Source: WTGA01 sp965231865
GTDB lineage: Bacteria; Pseudomonadota; Gammaproteobacteria; Arenicellales; Poriferihabitantaceae
Direction of reading: 5' to 3'
DNA length: 64,000 nt
Assembly (NCBI GenBank): GCA_965231865.1
Contig: CBDDOJ010000002.1
Span: forward strand, 1,054,001 to 1,118,000
In this document: piece by piece, positions 8,606 to 16,642 of the stretch
How the letters are laid out: each line of letters begins with the position of its first letter
Position numbering within the stretch: the stretch's first letter is position 1
Program-made: the position numbers and the translations under genes
The notes under the pieces: generated by a model
What the model was told of the DNA's origin: nothing
What the model saw: the letters and a program-made list of their open reading frames with translations, nothing else
The model's database searches: none

Positions 8606-9286
8606 TCACACCATGCCGGTGGAGGCGATGCTTTTATGGGGGATGAATAATCCGCAACCGTACAGCCTCCCGGGCCCCAGTCCCATTTCCTGCAGTTTGA
8701 TGGAGTCTTCGGCCCCCAGGTCGGCGAGCAGGACGCTCCTGACCGGGACGGGTTCTGCATTGCGATACAACCGACTGTCCTGGCCGCACAGTATTTTTCT
8801 TGCCGTGATGCCGGCCCTGTCCAGTACCCCGGCAATCCGGTCCACAAAAATATCTTCGTCCTCGCTGGCATCGAAAACCACCCGCCGGGCGAACAGGGTT
8901 GCAGACATGCGCAGGGGAAATGCGCTGGGTCTGCCCACCGTCAGCCGGTGACCGTCCAGATCAAGCACCCGGCCGGAAAGTGAGGAGGCATCCGGTAAAC
9001 GGGGGATCGGCAACCGCAATTTCAGGCGCGCCCGGTTGGAGACAAAAAATATTTCTCCCGGGGCATCCTCCTGCCGGGTCCATCCGCTGCCGGAGGATGG
9101 ATAGTGGATGGGATGAATGCCGGTCCCGGGTTCGTCGGTGAGCCAGGGCAATTGTTCAATCACGGCTTCGGACAGGGCACTCGCGTGATCAAGGGGCAGT
9201 GTTGCGGCGCGAATCCGAAAAGACAGGTCCTGGAAGCGGTGTGAAACCGCGGCCCCGTGGGAAGGCTTGTCCTCTGTCCAGTGCAT
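8606..9286 (-). CDS. Stand-alone Cas6/Cmx6-like (type I-MYXAN) protein
   Basis: A 226-residue protein that resembles Cmx6, the Cas6-type CRISPR RNA endonuclease of the MYXAN subtype. Matching features are LPLDHASALSEAVIEQLPWL at residues 30-49, GIHPIHYPSSGSGW at 56-69, a central beta-rich region with LDLDGHRLTVGRPSAFPL, and the C-terminal Gly-rich loop MGLGPGRLYGCGLFIPHK at 201-218, which binds RNA in Cas6 proteins. His34 and His58 are candidate catalytic residues. There is no repeat-spacer array and no other cas gene in the window. Instead it is the last gene of a minus-strand trio divergent from dsrA. The Cas6 fold call is from motif recognition; the role here is unknown and may lie outside CRISPR. 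Confidence 0.72.
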   Translation of the reverse strand: MHWTEDKPSHGAAVSHRFQDLSFRIRAATLPLDHASALSEAVIEQLPWLTDEPGTGIHPIHYPSSGSGWTRQEDAPGEIFFVSNRARLKLRLPIPRLPDASSLSGRVLDLDGHRLTVGRPSAFPLRMSATLFARRVVFDASEDEDIFVDRIAGVLDRAGITARKILCGQDSRLYRNAEPVPVRSVLLADLGAEDSIKLQEMGLGPGRLYGCGLFIPHKSIASTGMV

Positions 9287-9307
9287 GGTGATCCGGTGGG
9301 TGCGGTT

Positions 9308-10009
9308 TCAGGGCAGTGTGGACTGCACCTGCTCGCGGTCAAACCACCATTCATCCTGTACCAGCACGTCAATCACATTGCGGAGCCTGACCAGGAATTT
9401 TTCCGGGTTATTCAGTTCCATGCGGGCAATCCAGGCATCAAAATCGGCCTGGTCGTGGACGTCGGAATGCCTTCGGCCGACGGTTGTCAGCATTTGCATG
9501 ACGTCCACGTACAGGTCGTCATGTTCCGCCCGGTCCTTTCGCAGATGGTAGACATGTACCGCGGTGGCTGCGGCCACCGCGGCTCCATCGGCTTCGGGGG
9601 GGGTCTCGTCAACGACATACTGCAGCATGGACAGGGTGATGGCCGGGTCCACGGGAAAGGTTACGGACAGCCACACCCCCTGGCCCAGGGCCGGGAGGCT
9701 TTGGGCCCGATTGCACCGGAACAGGATTTCACAGATTTCGATGGCATCTTCCCAGCTTCGTGCGTGGAAGAACGTGTCAAACAGCGGACGCGCCCTGTCC
9801 CAGGCCAGTTTGTTTCGCATCAAATCAAGCAGTACCCAGGCTGCTTCCTTGTCCAGCCGGGCCCGGGTCATCCGGTGGTCACCGGTGGCCGGGTCGAGTT
9901 CCCGGACCTGCCGGTCAATGGCGTCGAGCCGGGACTGCAGTACCGCGGGGGACAGGACGGTATCCTGGCCGGTTTCCGCGCCGAAATCAAAAGTCTGTCT
10001 TGGCATCAT
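9308..10009 (-). CDS. Hypothetical protein in the Cas6-like/TauD-like trio
   Basis: A 233-residue soluble protein, largely helical and acidic, without a signal peptide. Distinctive stretches are PATGDHRMTRARLDKEAAWV, FFHARSWEDAIEICEILF and RLRNVIDVLVQDEWWFDREQ. I recognise no catalytic motif. Its start overlaps the stop of the upstream dioxygenase gene (TGATG), and the Cas6-like gene begins about 20 bases after its own stop, so the three are almost certainly translated from one mRNA. Translational coupling suggests the products act together. The function is unknown. Confidence 0.7.
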   Translation of the reverse strand: MMPRQTFDFGAETGQDTVLSPAVLQSRLDAIDRQVRELDPATGDHRMTRARLDKEAAWVLLDLMRNKLAWDRARPLFDTFFHARSWEDAIEICEILFRCNRAQSLPALGQGVWLSVTFPVDPAITLSMLQYVVDETPPEADGAAVAAATAVHVYHLRKDRAEHDDLYVDVMQMLTTVGRRHSDVHDQADFDAWIARMELNNPEKFLVRLRNVIDVLVQDEWWFDREQVQSTLP

Positions 10010-10884
10010 GAATGTTCAGGGGTCTCCACCCGGTCCGTATACCGGGCGCGATAAATGAGCCGGGCCTGGCTGGCCGAGTCGGTGAACCCGGTCCGGGCAT
10101 GCAGCACATTGTTGCACAGCAGGCCCTGGCCTGCCTCCAGGGTATGGGAAAAGATGAAATCAGACTGCTCAAGAAAAGCGGTAATCCGCTGGCGGGCCAG
10201 GTCCAGAACCGGTTCTTTCCTCCACTGGATCGACCGCGTCCGGGCGGTGTAGCGCATGTTCAGGTGGCCGCGACGGCCCAGCGAAAAAACCGGACCCACC
10301 GTGTCAGTGCGAATGACTCCCTTCTCGCTTACGTTTGCCGGAATACGCATCGCCTCGGGATGCATCAGGGCCCGGATGAACCCGGGATTCTCATCGCGCA
10401 GCCGGATATAGAGGATTTCATGATCCAGTATGCGGTTTCCCCCCCCGTTGTCTGCCGGACTCGCGCAGTGCAGGACAAAGGAGCGAATCCTGGTCCTTTC
10501 CGGGTTGTAGTAGCCGTCCGTGTGCCAGTTCAGGGGTTGATTGCCATAGGGAATATATCGGGGCTCCGGGTCCGTGGGATTGACCCGGAGTGTACTGATT
10601 CCGCGGTGGTCCGCCCCGGGGTTCGACACAATATGGTGTAATCCGAGTTGCGCTGCGAAATCCACCAGGCCGGCCCTGTCCATGGCGCAACGGCTCTGGT
10701 ACAGGGCAAAGTTGGCCAGTCCCACGGCTTTCCTGATCGAATGGATTTCTCCCCTTGTCAGATTCCCCGGGTCCCTGATTTCAGTCAGCAGGTCCTGGGC
10801 TTCCCCCGGGTAGTCCGCCAGTTTCCGGTCCCGCCACTTCTCGTAGGCCGCGCTGGTCTCCAGGGAATAGGGGCAATGGGACAT
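10006..10884 (-). CDS. TauD/TfdA-family 2-oxoglutarate dioxygenase
   Basis: A 292-residue non-haem iron dioxygenase of the TauD/TfdA superfamily. The iron-binding triad is visible as H121 and D123 in LNWHTDGYYNP and a distal His in NNVLHARTGF. The 2-oxoglutarate-binding Arg is in the following ARLIYRARY segment. TauD releases sulfite from taurine, and related enzymes hydroxylate diverse substrates including gamma-butyrobetaine, so the substrate cannot be read from sequence. It is the first gene of the minus-strand trio and faces dsrA across a roughly 230-base divergent intergenic region. A sulfonate-desulfonating role would suit that location, but is inference. Confidence 0.8.
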   Translation of the reverse strand: MSHCPYSLETSAAYEKWRDRKLADYPGEAQDLLTEIRDPGNLTRGEIHSIRKAVGLANFALYQSRCAMDRAGLVDFAAQLGLHHIVSNPGADHRGISTLRVNPTDPEPRYIPYGNQPLNWHTDGYYNPERTRIRSFVLHCASPADNGGGNRILDHEILYIRLRDENPGFIRALMHPEAMRIPANVSEKGVIRTDTVGPVFSLGRRGHLNMRYTARTRSIQWRKEPVLDLARQRITAFLEQSDFIFSHTLEAGQGLLCNNVLHARTGFTDSASQARLIYRARYTDRVETPEHS

Positions 10885-11032
10885 GAAAGGGTTCTCGGAT
10901 TGGGGTCAGTGTTCGGTCTTCCTCCATCGGGAAGAGGGGAAATTGTGACACAGGAGCCGCCGGGGGTTACAGCGGTAATTCGATATATCTCCGATGGGGG
11001 ATGCGCAATACTCTACAGGGCAGTGTTTTATC

Positions 11033-11061
11033 GATGGACCCGCTTCTAAAATAGGTCCATC
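11033..11061. promoter_or_regulatory. Inverted repeat upstream of dsrA
   Basis: GATGGACC and GGTCCATC form a perfect 8-bp inverted repeat with a 13-base AT-rich spacer, about 50 bases before the dsrA start and inside the divergent promoter region. The geometry suits a dimeric regulator operator, but an mRNA hairpin is also possible. Confidence 0.4.
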
Positions 11062-11111
11062 ATACCAATTAATCCATTCGCTCGCTGTTTGCGATAAACG
11101 GGACCACCAGC

Positions 11112-12416
11112 ATGACTGAAAAAACCGACGAGCCCATTGAAGTCTCCGTACATGATACTCCAATGCTTGACGAACTCGAAACCGGGCCCTGGCCGAGTTT
11201 CGTGTCCGGAATCAAGAAACTTCGAAATGAACACGATGACGGGCGTGTACAGGGGGTTGCCAATGACCTGCTGGGCCAGCTGGAGCATTCCTATGAAACC
11301 CGGAAAGGATACTGGAAAGGGGGCACGGTAAGCGTCTACGGGTACGGCAGCGGGATCATTCCAAGGTTCTCGGAAGTCGGGGATCAATTCCCGAAATCCA
11401 GGGAATTCCACACGATTCGTGTGCAGCCCCCTGCCGGCAACCACTACACCACAGACATCCTCCGTGAACTCGCGGACAGCTGGGAAAAATGGGGCTCCGG
11501 GCTGGTTACCTTTCATGGCCAGACCGGCAATATCATGTTTATCGGGGCGACCACGAAAAATACCCAGCACTTTTTTGACGAGATCAATGAGTATGGGTTT
11601 GACCTGGGCGGAGCGGGCCCCTGTGTGCGGACCGCCATGTCCTGCGTGGGTTCGGCGCGGTGTGAACAGTCCTGTGCCAATGAGCACAAGGTTCACCGGT
11701 CCCTGGTCAACAACTTTACCGACGATGTTCACCGGCCGGCATTGCCCTACAAGTTCAAGTTCAAGATTTCCGGTTGTCCCAATGACTGCACGAATTCCAT
11801 CGAGCGGGCGGACTTCGCGGTGATTGGGACGTGGCGGGACGACATCAAGGTCAATGCCCCGGAGTGGAAAAAGTACGTGGAGGAAAAGGGCCGCCAGCAT
11901 GTCATCGACAACATCATCACCCGCTGCCCCACCTCCTGCCTGTCGCTCAAAGACGACGACTCGCTGGAAATCAGCAATGCGGATTGCGTGAAGTGCATGC
12001 ATTGCCTGAACGTGGTGCCCAAGGCGCTGAGCCCCGGGGACGACAAGGGGGTCACCGTTCTGATTGGCGGCAAGCGGACATTGAAGATCGGTGACCTGAT
12101 GGGGACCGTCATCGTGCCATTCATGAAAATGGAGTCCGAGGAGGATTACGAAAGACTGGTGGAGCTGGCGGAAGAGACCATTGATTTCTGGGCGGAGCAT
12201 GGCCTGGAACACGAGCGTTGTGGCGAGATGATCGAGCGCATCGGCCTGGTGAATTTTCTTGAAGGCATTGGCGTGGATGTGGACCCGAACATGATCGCAC
12301 ACCCCCGGGAAAGCTCCTATGTCCGCACCGATGGCTGGGATGACGAGGCCAGGGAGTGGTTTCAGAAGCGGGCGGAAAAACGGGCGGAACAATCTGCGGC
12401 AGACCAATCGGCTTAG
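11112..12416 (+). CDS. dsrA: Dissimilatory sulfite reductase alpha subunit
   Basis: Alpha subunit of the cytoplasmic DsrAB sulfite reductase, 434 residues. In sulfur oxidisers the enzyme runs in reverse and oxidises DsrC-bound persulfide sulfur to sulfite, using sirohaem coupled to a [4Fe-4S] cluster. The cluster-binding cysteines are seen in AMSCVGSARCEQSC and ISGCPNDCTN. A ferredoxin-like insertion follows with RCPTSC and DCVKCMHCLNV. The residues VRTAMSCVG and the length fit DsrA rather than DsrB. It opens a long plus-strand cluster and is followed 19 bases later by dsrB. A divergent promoter region with an inverted repeat precedes it. The presence of DsrL downstream supports the oxidative type. 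Confidence 0.97.
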   Translation: MTEKTDEPIEVSVHDTPMLDELETGPWPSFVSGIKKLRNEHDDGRVQGVANDLLGQLEHSYETRKGYWKGGTVSVYGYGSGIIPRFSEVGDQFPKSREFHTIRVQPPAGNHYTTDILRELADSWEKWGSGLVTFHGQTGNIMFIGATTKNTQHFFDEINEYGFDLGGAGPCVRTAMSCVGSARCEQSCANEHKVHRSLVNNFTDDVHRPALPYKFKFKISGCPNDCTNSIERADFAVIGTWRDDIKVNAPEWKKYVEEKGRQHVIDNIITRCPTSCLSLKDDDSLEISNADCVKCMHCLNVVPKALSPGDDKGVTVLIGGKRTLKIGDLMGTVIVPFMKMESEEDYERLVELAEETIDFWAEHGLEHERCGEMIERIGLVNFLEGIGVDVDPNMIAHPRESSYVRTDGWDDEAREWFQKRAEKRAEQSAADQSA

Positions 12417-12435
12417 ACAACGGGAGGAAATAACC

Positions 12436-13509
12436 ATGGCGAAACAAATGCGCATGCCCATTGAGTCAGGCTGCCCGGATGGATTCCAGTACATGCATCC
12501 GGTCATGCTGAAGAATTTCGGGCAGTGGGAATGGCACGATCATCCACGTCCGGGTGTCCTCAGGCATGCGGCGAAAAGCGGCGATGAAATCTGGACCGTG
12601 AAGGCGGGCACCCAGCGGATTCTGGATGTGTATACCCTGCGTACACTGTGCGACATCGGGGACCGGTATGCGGATGGTCATGTGCGCTTCACCATCCGTT
12701 CAAACATTGAATATTTTGTCGATGACCCGGCCAGGGTCCAGCCCCTGATCAATGCGCTGGAGGAGGCGGGTTTCGTGGTCGGGGGGACCAAGAATTCCCT
12801 GGCAATGATTTCCCATACCCAGGGATGGCTGCACTGTGATATCCCCGGTACGGATGCATCCGGGGTGGTCAAGGCGATGATGGACGAACTCATTGACGAG
12901 TTCAAGAACTGCGACATGCCCAACCGGGTCCACATGACCACCTCCTGCTGCCAGATCAACTGCGGGGGACAGGGCGATATCGCGATCAATATCCAGCATA
13001 CCAAGCCGCCCAAGATCAATCATGATCTGGTGTCGAATGTATGTGAACGTCCTTCCGTGGTGGCCCGCTGCCCGGTGGCAGCCATTCGTCCGGCGGTGGT
13101 CAATGGCAAGCCAACCCTTGAGGTGGACGAAAAGAAGTGTATTTGCTGTGGCGCCTGCTATCCTCCCTGCCCGCCGATGCAGATCAATGATCCGGAACAC
13201 ACCAAGCTGGCAATCTGGGTCGGTGGAAACCATTCCAATGCCCGGTCCAAGCCGACCTTTCAGAAGCTGGTGGCGGCGGGAATTCCCAACAATCCGCCAC
13301 GGTGGCCGGAGGCGACGGCCATCGTCAAGCAGATTTTGCGCACCTACAAGGAAGACGCGAAAGACTGGGAAAGGATGAACGACTGGATTGACCGCATAGG
13401 CTGGCCGAGATTTTTTGAAAGAACGGGGTTGCCGTTCACAAAATACCACATTGACCACTGGCGGGGTTCGCGGAAGAGCCTGAACTCATCCACCCACATC
13501 CGATTGTGA
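12436..13509 (+). CDS. dsrB: Dissimilatory sulfite reductase beta subunit
   Basis: Beta subunit of DsrAB, 357 residues, which carries the catalytically active sirohaem. The ATG chosen follows a strong GGGAGGAAA and gives the usual N-terminus (MAKQMRMPIESG). Key cysteines are HMTTSCCQINCGGQGD, RPSVVARCPVAAI and the ferredoxin segment KCICCGACYPPCPPM. The C-terminus (FFERTGLPFTKYHIDHW) is typical. In most sulfur oxidisers dsrEFH follow; here about 240 non-coding bases lead to dsrC instead. Confidence 0.97.
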   Translation: MAKQMRMPIESGCPDGFQYMHPVMLKNFGQWEWHDHPRPGVLRHAAKSGDEIWTVKAGTQRILDVYTLRTLCDIGDRYADGHVRFTIRSNIEYFVDDPARVQPLINALEEAGFVVGGTKNSLAMISHTQGWLHCDIPGTDASGVVKAMMDELIDEFKNCDMPNRVHMTTSCCQINCGGQGDIAINIQHTKPPKINHDLVSNVCERPSVVARCPVAAIRPAVVNGKPTLEVDEKKCICCGACYPPCPPMQINDPEHTKLAIWVGGNHSNARSKPTFQKLVAAGIPNNPPRWPEATAIVKQILRTYKEDAKDWERMNDWIDRIGWPRFFERTGLPFTKYHIDHWRGSRKSLNSSTHIRL

Positions 13510-13672
13510 AACCGGGAAGGACGGTTAGCCGGAATGTGCCTTGTCAAAAATATGCTTAAAATGGCCCTGGCCCTGTGTGGTTCGCAGACGCTGGCTTGAT
13601 ACACTGTATTGCCTGCCGCCGGGAACCGTGATGGAGGGTACGGTAAAAATCCCGGTGCAGTGTCAGGACCAT

Positions 13673-13694
13673 GAGGTGATACCACGAGGTGATA
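13673..13694 (+). repeat. Short direct repeat upstream of dsrC
   Basis: GAGGTGATA occurs twice, with starts 13 bases apart, separated by CCAC and about 60 bases before the dsrC start. It lies in the 243-base dsrB-dsrC gap that holds no gene. It may be an operator or part of a leader structure for the strongly expressed dsrC, or a deletion scar. A GGAGAG precedes the dsrC ATG. Confidence 0.35.
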
Positions 13695-13752
13695 TCATGG
13701 GGCGATTCACTGAAACCAACCGTTACATTACTATTTTACTGGAGAGACAACA

Positions 13753-14085
13753 ATGGCGATTCAACTAGACGGTCGTACGTATCCTACCGACGAAGAAGGC
13801 TATCTGGCCAACTTGTCAGACTGGAACCCCGAGGTTGCCGACCACATGGCGAAGCTGGATGACTGCGACCTGGACGAACATCACTGGGAGGTCATCAACT
13901 TTCTGCGCGAATACTACGAAGAGTACCAGATCGCGCCGGCAGTTCGTGTTTTGACCAAGTCCATCGGAAGAAAACTGGGTCGGGACAAGGGCAACAGCCG
14001 GTACCTGTATCAATTGTTCCCGTATGGCCCTGCCAAGCAGGCCTGCAAGTATGCAGGATTGCCCAAGCCAACCGGCTGCGTTTAG
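13753..14085 (+). CDS. dsrC: Sulfur carrier protein DsrC
   Basis: A 110-residue sulfur carrier that delivers sulfur as a persulfide or trisulfide to DsrAB and exchanges electrons with DsrK. The hallmark is the flexible C-terminal arm QACKYAGLPKPTGCV, with Cys98 and the penultimate Cys109 separated by ten residues. Both are present, so this is a true DsrC and not a single-cysteine TusE-like paralogue. The core (YPTDEEGYLANLSDWNPEVA) matches the family and the length is normal. It is preceded by its own gap with possible regulatory repeats, in keeping with the separate promoter known for dsrC in other bacteria. It lies between dsrB and dsrM. Confidence 0.97.
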   Translation: MAIQLDGRTYPTDEEGYLANLSDWNPEVADHMAKLDDCDLDEHHWEVINFLREYYEEYQIAPAVRVLTKSIGRKLGRDKGNSRYLYQLFPYGPAKQACKYAGLPKPTGCV

Positions 14086-14240
14086 GGCCGCAGTGTTCTC
14101 CATTGCCTGGCGCAGGGACCGTCCCGTCTTTGGACCCGGCGGCCGTGGGATGAGGGGACCAGACGGACCGGACGGAGACGCGGCGTGACCGACCAAAGAC
14201 CGCCATGCCGGATTGATCGCTAGGGGAGACCGGTCATCCA

Positions 14241-14969
14241 ATGTCGGCGATCACGATCATCTATGGAGTGCTGTTTTATCTGGCTTCGGCGGTACTGGTC
14301 ATCGGGGTCGCCCGCAAGATGGTCCAGTACTCCCGCACCCCGGCTCCCCTGAAAATTCCCACCACCCCGGCACCCACCACCCGGTGGGGGGTTGCCGGAA
14401 GGCTGTTTCGGGAAATTGTTTTCTTTGAAAGCCTGTTCAGGGGCAGCAAGTGGAGCTGGCTTTTCGGGTGGTTGTTTCACTTTGGGCTGCTCATCGTTCT
14501 GATCCGGCACCTGCGGTACTTTACCGAACCGGCATGGGGGATTTCGGTGATGCTGGGGGACCTGGGTGTGTACATGGGGTGGGTGATGGTTTTTGGCCTG
14601 CTCGGACTGCTGGCACGGCGCTTTTTCGTTGACAGGATCCGGTATATATCCGACCCGTCCGATTACCTCATGCTGCTGTTGATCATTGCCATCGGCGTCA
14701 GTGGCCTGTTGATGAAGCATGTCCTGCACAGCGATATCGTGCAGCTCAAGGAATTTATCTATGGTCTCATGACGCTGGACTGGCAACCCCTGCCGCCGGA
14801 TGCCATTTTGCTTGTTCACCTGGGCCTGGTCATTGTCCTGATGCTGGTCTTCCCCATCAGCAAGCTGCTGCATGGGCCGGGGATTGTATTCAGCCCCACC
14901 CGAAACCAGGTGGACAATCCCAGAGAGCGAAGACATGTTGCGCCCTGGGCGGACAGGCCAGTCAACTAG
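14241..14969 (+). CDS. dsrM: DsrM, membrane cytochrome b subunit of DsrMKJOP
   Basis: Integral membrane dihaem cytochrome b of the NarI-like family, 242 residues with five hydrophobic segments. Likely haem-ligating histidines are in GWLFHFGLLIVLIRHLRYF and in LLMKHVLH and LLHGPG near the later helices. It passes electrons between the quinone pool and the cytoplasmic iron-sulfur subunit DsrK. A GGGGAGAC lies upstream of the ATG. The next gene, dsrK, begins about 12 bases after its stop, as in the conserved dsrMK pair. Confidence 0.93.
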   Translation: MSAITIIYGVLFYLASAVLVIGVARKMVQYSRTPAPLKIPTTPAPTTRWGVAGRLFREIVFFESLFRGSKWSWLFGWLFHFGLLIVLIRHLRYFTEPAWGISVMLGDLGVYMGWVMVFGLLGLLARRFFVDRIRYISDPSDYLMLLLIIAIGVSGLLMKHVLHSDIVQLKEFIYGLMTLDWQPLPPDAILLVHLGLVIVLMLVFPISKLLHGPGIVFSPTRNQVDNPRERRHVAPWADRPVN

Positions 14970-14981
14970 ACCGGATTGCCG

Positions 14982-16475
14982 ATGAAAGCCGATTTCGAAG
15001 TTCCCGAACTGAAGTCATTTCCGGAGATTCCGGTCCTCGTCAATGACTCGATGGCGCACAGTCAGCCGTTTGTGGCCAAGCCCGAGCACCAGGAACCCCT
15101 GGGATACCCCGGGGAACTGGTGGAAGACTGGCACGACCGGGCGATTGACAAGATGGGGGAGCTGCTGACCCGGTTCCGCTCCCTTCGGGTGTTCATGGAT
15201 ACCTGTGTCAAGTGCGGTGCCTGTACGGACAAGTGCCATTATTTTCTGGGAACCGCGGACCCTAAAAATATGCCGGTGGCCAGGCAGGACCTGTTGCGCG
15301 CCGTCTACCGCCGCTATTTCACCTTTGCGGGCAGGTACTTCCCGAAGCTGGTGGGTGCGGTGGACCTTACAGAAGAAGTGATTGCTGACTGGTACCGCTA
15401 TTTCTACCAGTGTTCAGAGTGCCGGAGGTGCTCGGGGTTCTGCCCCATCGGCATTGACACCGCCGAGGTCACCATGGCGGCCCGGGAGATTCTGGATCAC
15501 ATTGGAGTCGGACAAAAATACAGCAATGAAATCATCGGGAAAGTGCATGCCATCGGCAACAATCTTGGCCTGCCCAAACCGGCACTGATGGACACCCTGG
15601 AGGGGCTTGAGGAGGATATCGAGGACGAGACCGGGGTGGTGGTCCGGCTGCCCGTGGACCAGCCGGGGGCGGAAGTACTGCTGGTGACTCCGAGCGCTGA
15701 TTTTTTTGCCGAACCCCATGTGGACGGCTTGATGGGGTATGCCAAAGTCTTTCACAAGGCCGGGATTGAGTGGACCTTGAGCTCCTACGCGTCCGAAGCG
15801 GCAAACTTTGGAATCTTTACCGGCTCCTATGAGCACATGCAAAAGGTTGCGGAACGAATCCGCACCGCCGCGCTGGAACTGGGTGTCAGGCGAATCGTGG
15901 TGGGGGAATGCGGGCATGCGTGGCGCGTGGCCTACAGTTACTGGAACAGCCTGATCGGTCCCTTTGATTTCCTGGACCAGGATTATCCCATTCCCCAGCA
16001 TATCTGCGAACTGACGTACGACCTGATCCAGCGCGGGGCACTGAAATTCGATCCCGGGGTCCATGACGACAAGGTCATTACGTTTCATGATTCCTGCAAC
16101 GTGTCCCGGGGGTCGAGAATGGGGAATGTACCGGGAGGGCAGTTCACGATCCCCAGAGCGATTATCCAGGCGTGCAGCAATCATTTTGTTGACATGGCTC
16201 CGGATACGATCCGGGAAAATACATTTTGCTGCGGCGGCGGTGGCGGTCTGCTCACCGATGATTTGCTGGAACTCAGGACCAAGGGTGCGATGCCGAGGGC
16301 CCAGGCCCTGCAACAGGTGATCGAAGAGCATGGTGTCACCCACATGGCGGCGATCTGTGCAATCTGCAAAAGCCAGTTTTCCCGGGTGCTTCCCCTGTAC
16401 GGAATGGACATGGGCATGGTGATCAGTGTGCACCAGCTGGTGGGGGATGCATTGATCATGGAGACGGAGCATTAA
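14982..16475 (+). CDS. dsrK: DsrK, HdrD-like iron-sulfur subunit
   Basis: Cytoplasmic catalytic subunit of DsrMKJOP, 497 residues, related to heterodisulfide reductase HdrD. Two [4Fe-4S] motifs are CVKCGACTDKC and CSECRRCSGFCPIGID, and the C-terminal half has the cysteine-rich CCG-type sites (HDSCNVSRGS, NTFCCGGGGGL and AICAICKSQF) that bind the special cluster. It interacts with DsrC, oxidising or reducing its C-terminal disulfide. The ATG at 14982 was preferred to an upstream TTG because it lies at the normal N-terminus (MKADFEVPEL). It is followed by a 167-base gap before dsrL. Confidence 0.95.
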   Translation: MKADFEVPELKSFPEIPVLVNDSMAHSQPFVAKPEHQEPLGYPGELVEDWHDRAIDKMGELLTRFRSLRVFMDTCVKCGACTDKCHYFLGTADPKNMPVARQDLLRAVYRRYFTFAGRYFPKLVGAVDLTEEVIADWYRYFYQCSECRRCSGFCPIGIDTAEVTMAAREILDHIGVGQKYSNEIIGKVHAIGNNLGLPKPALMDTLEGLEEDIEDETGVVVRLPVDQPGAEVLLVTPSADFFAEPHVDGLMGYAKVFHKAGIEWTLSSYASEAANFGIFTGSYEHMQKVAERIRTAALELGVRRIVVGECGHAWRVAYSYWNSLIGPFDFLDQDYPIPQHICELTYDLIQRGALKFDPGVHDDKVITFHDSCNVSRGSRMGNVPGGQFTIPRAIIQACSNHFVDMAPDTIRENTFCCGGGGGLLTDDLLELRTKGAMPRAQALQQVIEEHGVTHMAAICAICKSQFSRVLPLYGMDMGMVISVHQLVGDALIMETEH

Positions 16476-16541
16476 ATGATGGCACCACCGTTCCCCATCC
16501 CGGACCCTGGAAAACGATTCGGCCGCCGGGGTTCCAGACCG

Positions 16542-16558
16542 GGCCGGTTGTACCGGCC
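16542..16558 (+). promoter_or_regulatory. Intercistronic hairpin between dsrK and dsrL
   Basis: GGCCGGT and ACCGGCC form a perfect 7-bp stem around TGT, with no T-run after it. It is more likely an mRNA-stability or processing element than a terminator. It lies in the only sizeable gap between dsrM and dsrN. Confidence 0.35.
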
Positions 16559-16642
16559 AATCCCGGGTGCGTTTCCGGCCCGCCCTTTCCCTGCATTCCT
16601 GCTGCCTGAGGAATGGTTTGTCCCCTTTATCCGGAGTTGCCC

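Noticed and set aside
8606..11111. CRISPR array beside the Cas6-like gene
   Set aside because: I looked for 25-40 base direct repeats with spacers on both sides and found none in the window.
11046..12506. Long minus-strand open frame opposite dsrA
   Set aside because: It mirrors the conserved dsrA codons, has no recognisable motif, and arises from GC-rich codon usage on the other strand.
13541..13768. 75-residue frame in the dsrB-dsrC gap as a relic of dsrEFH
   Set aside because: It has no similarity in pattern to DsrE, DsrF or DsrH and overlaps the dsrC start in another frame.
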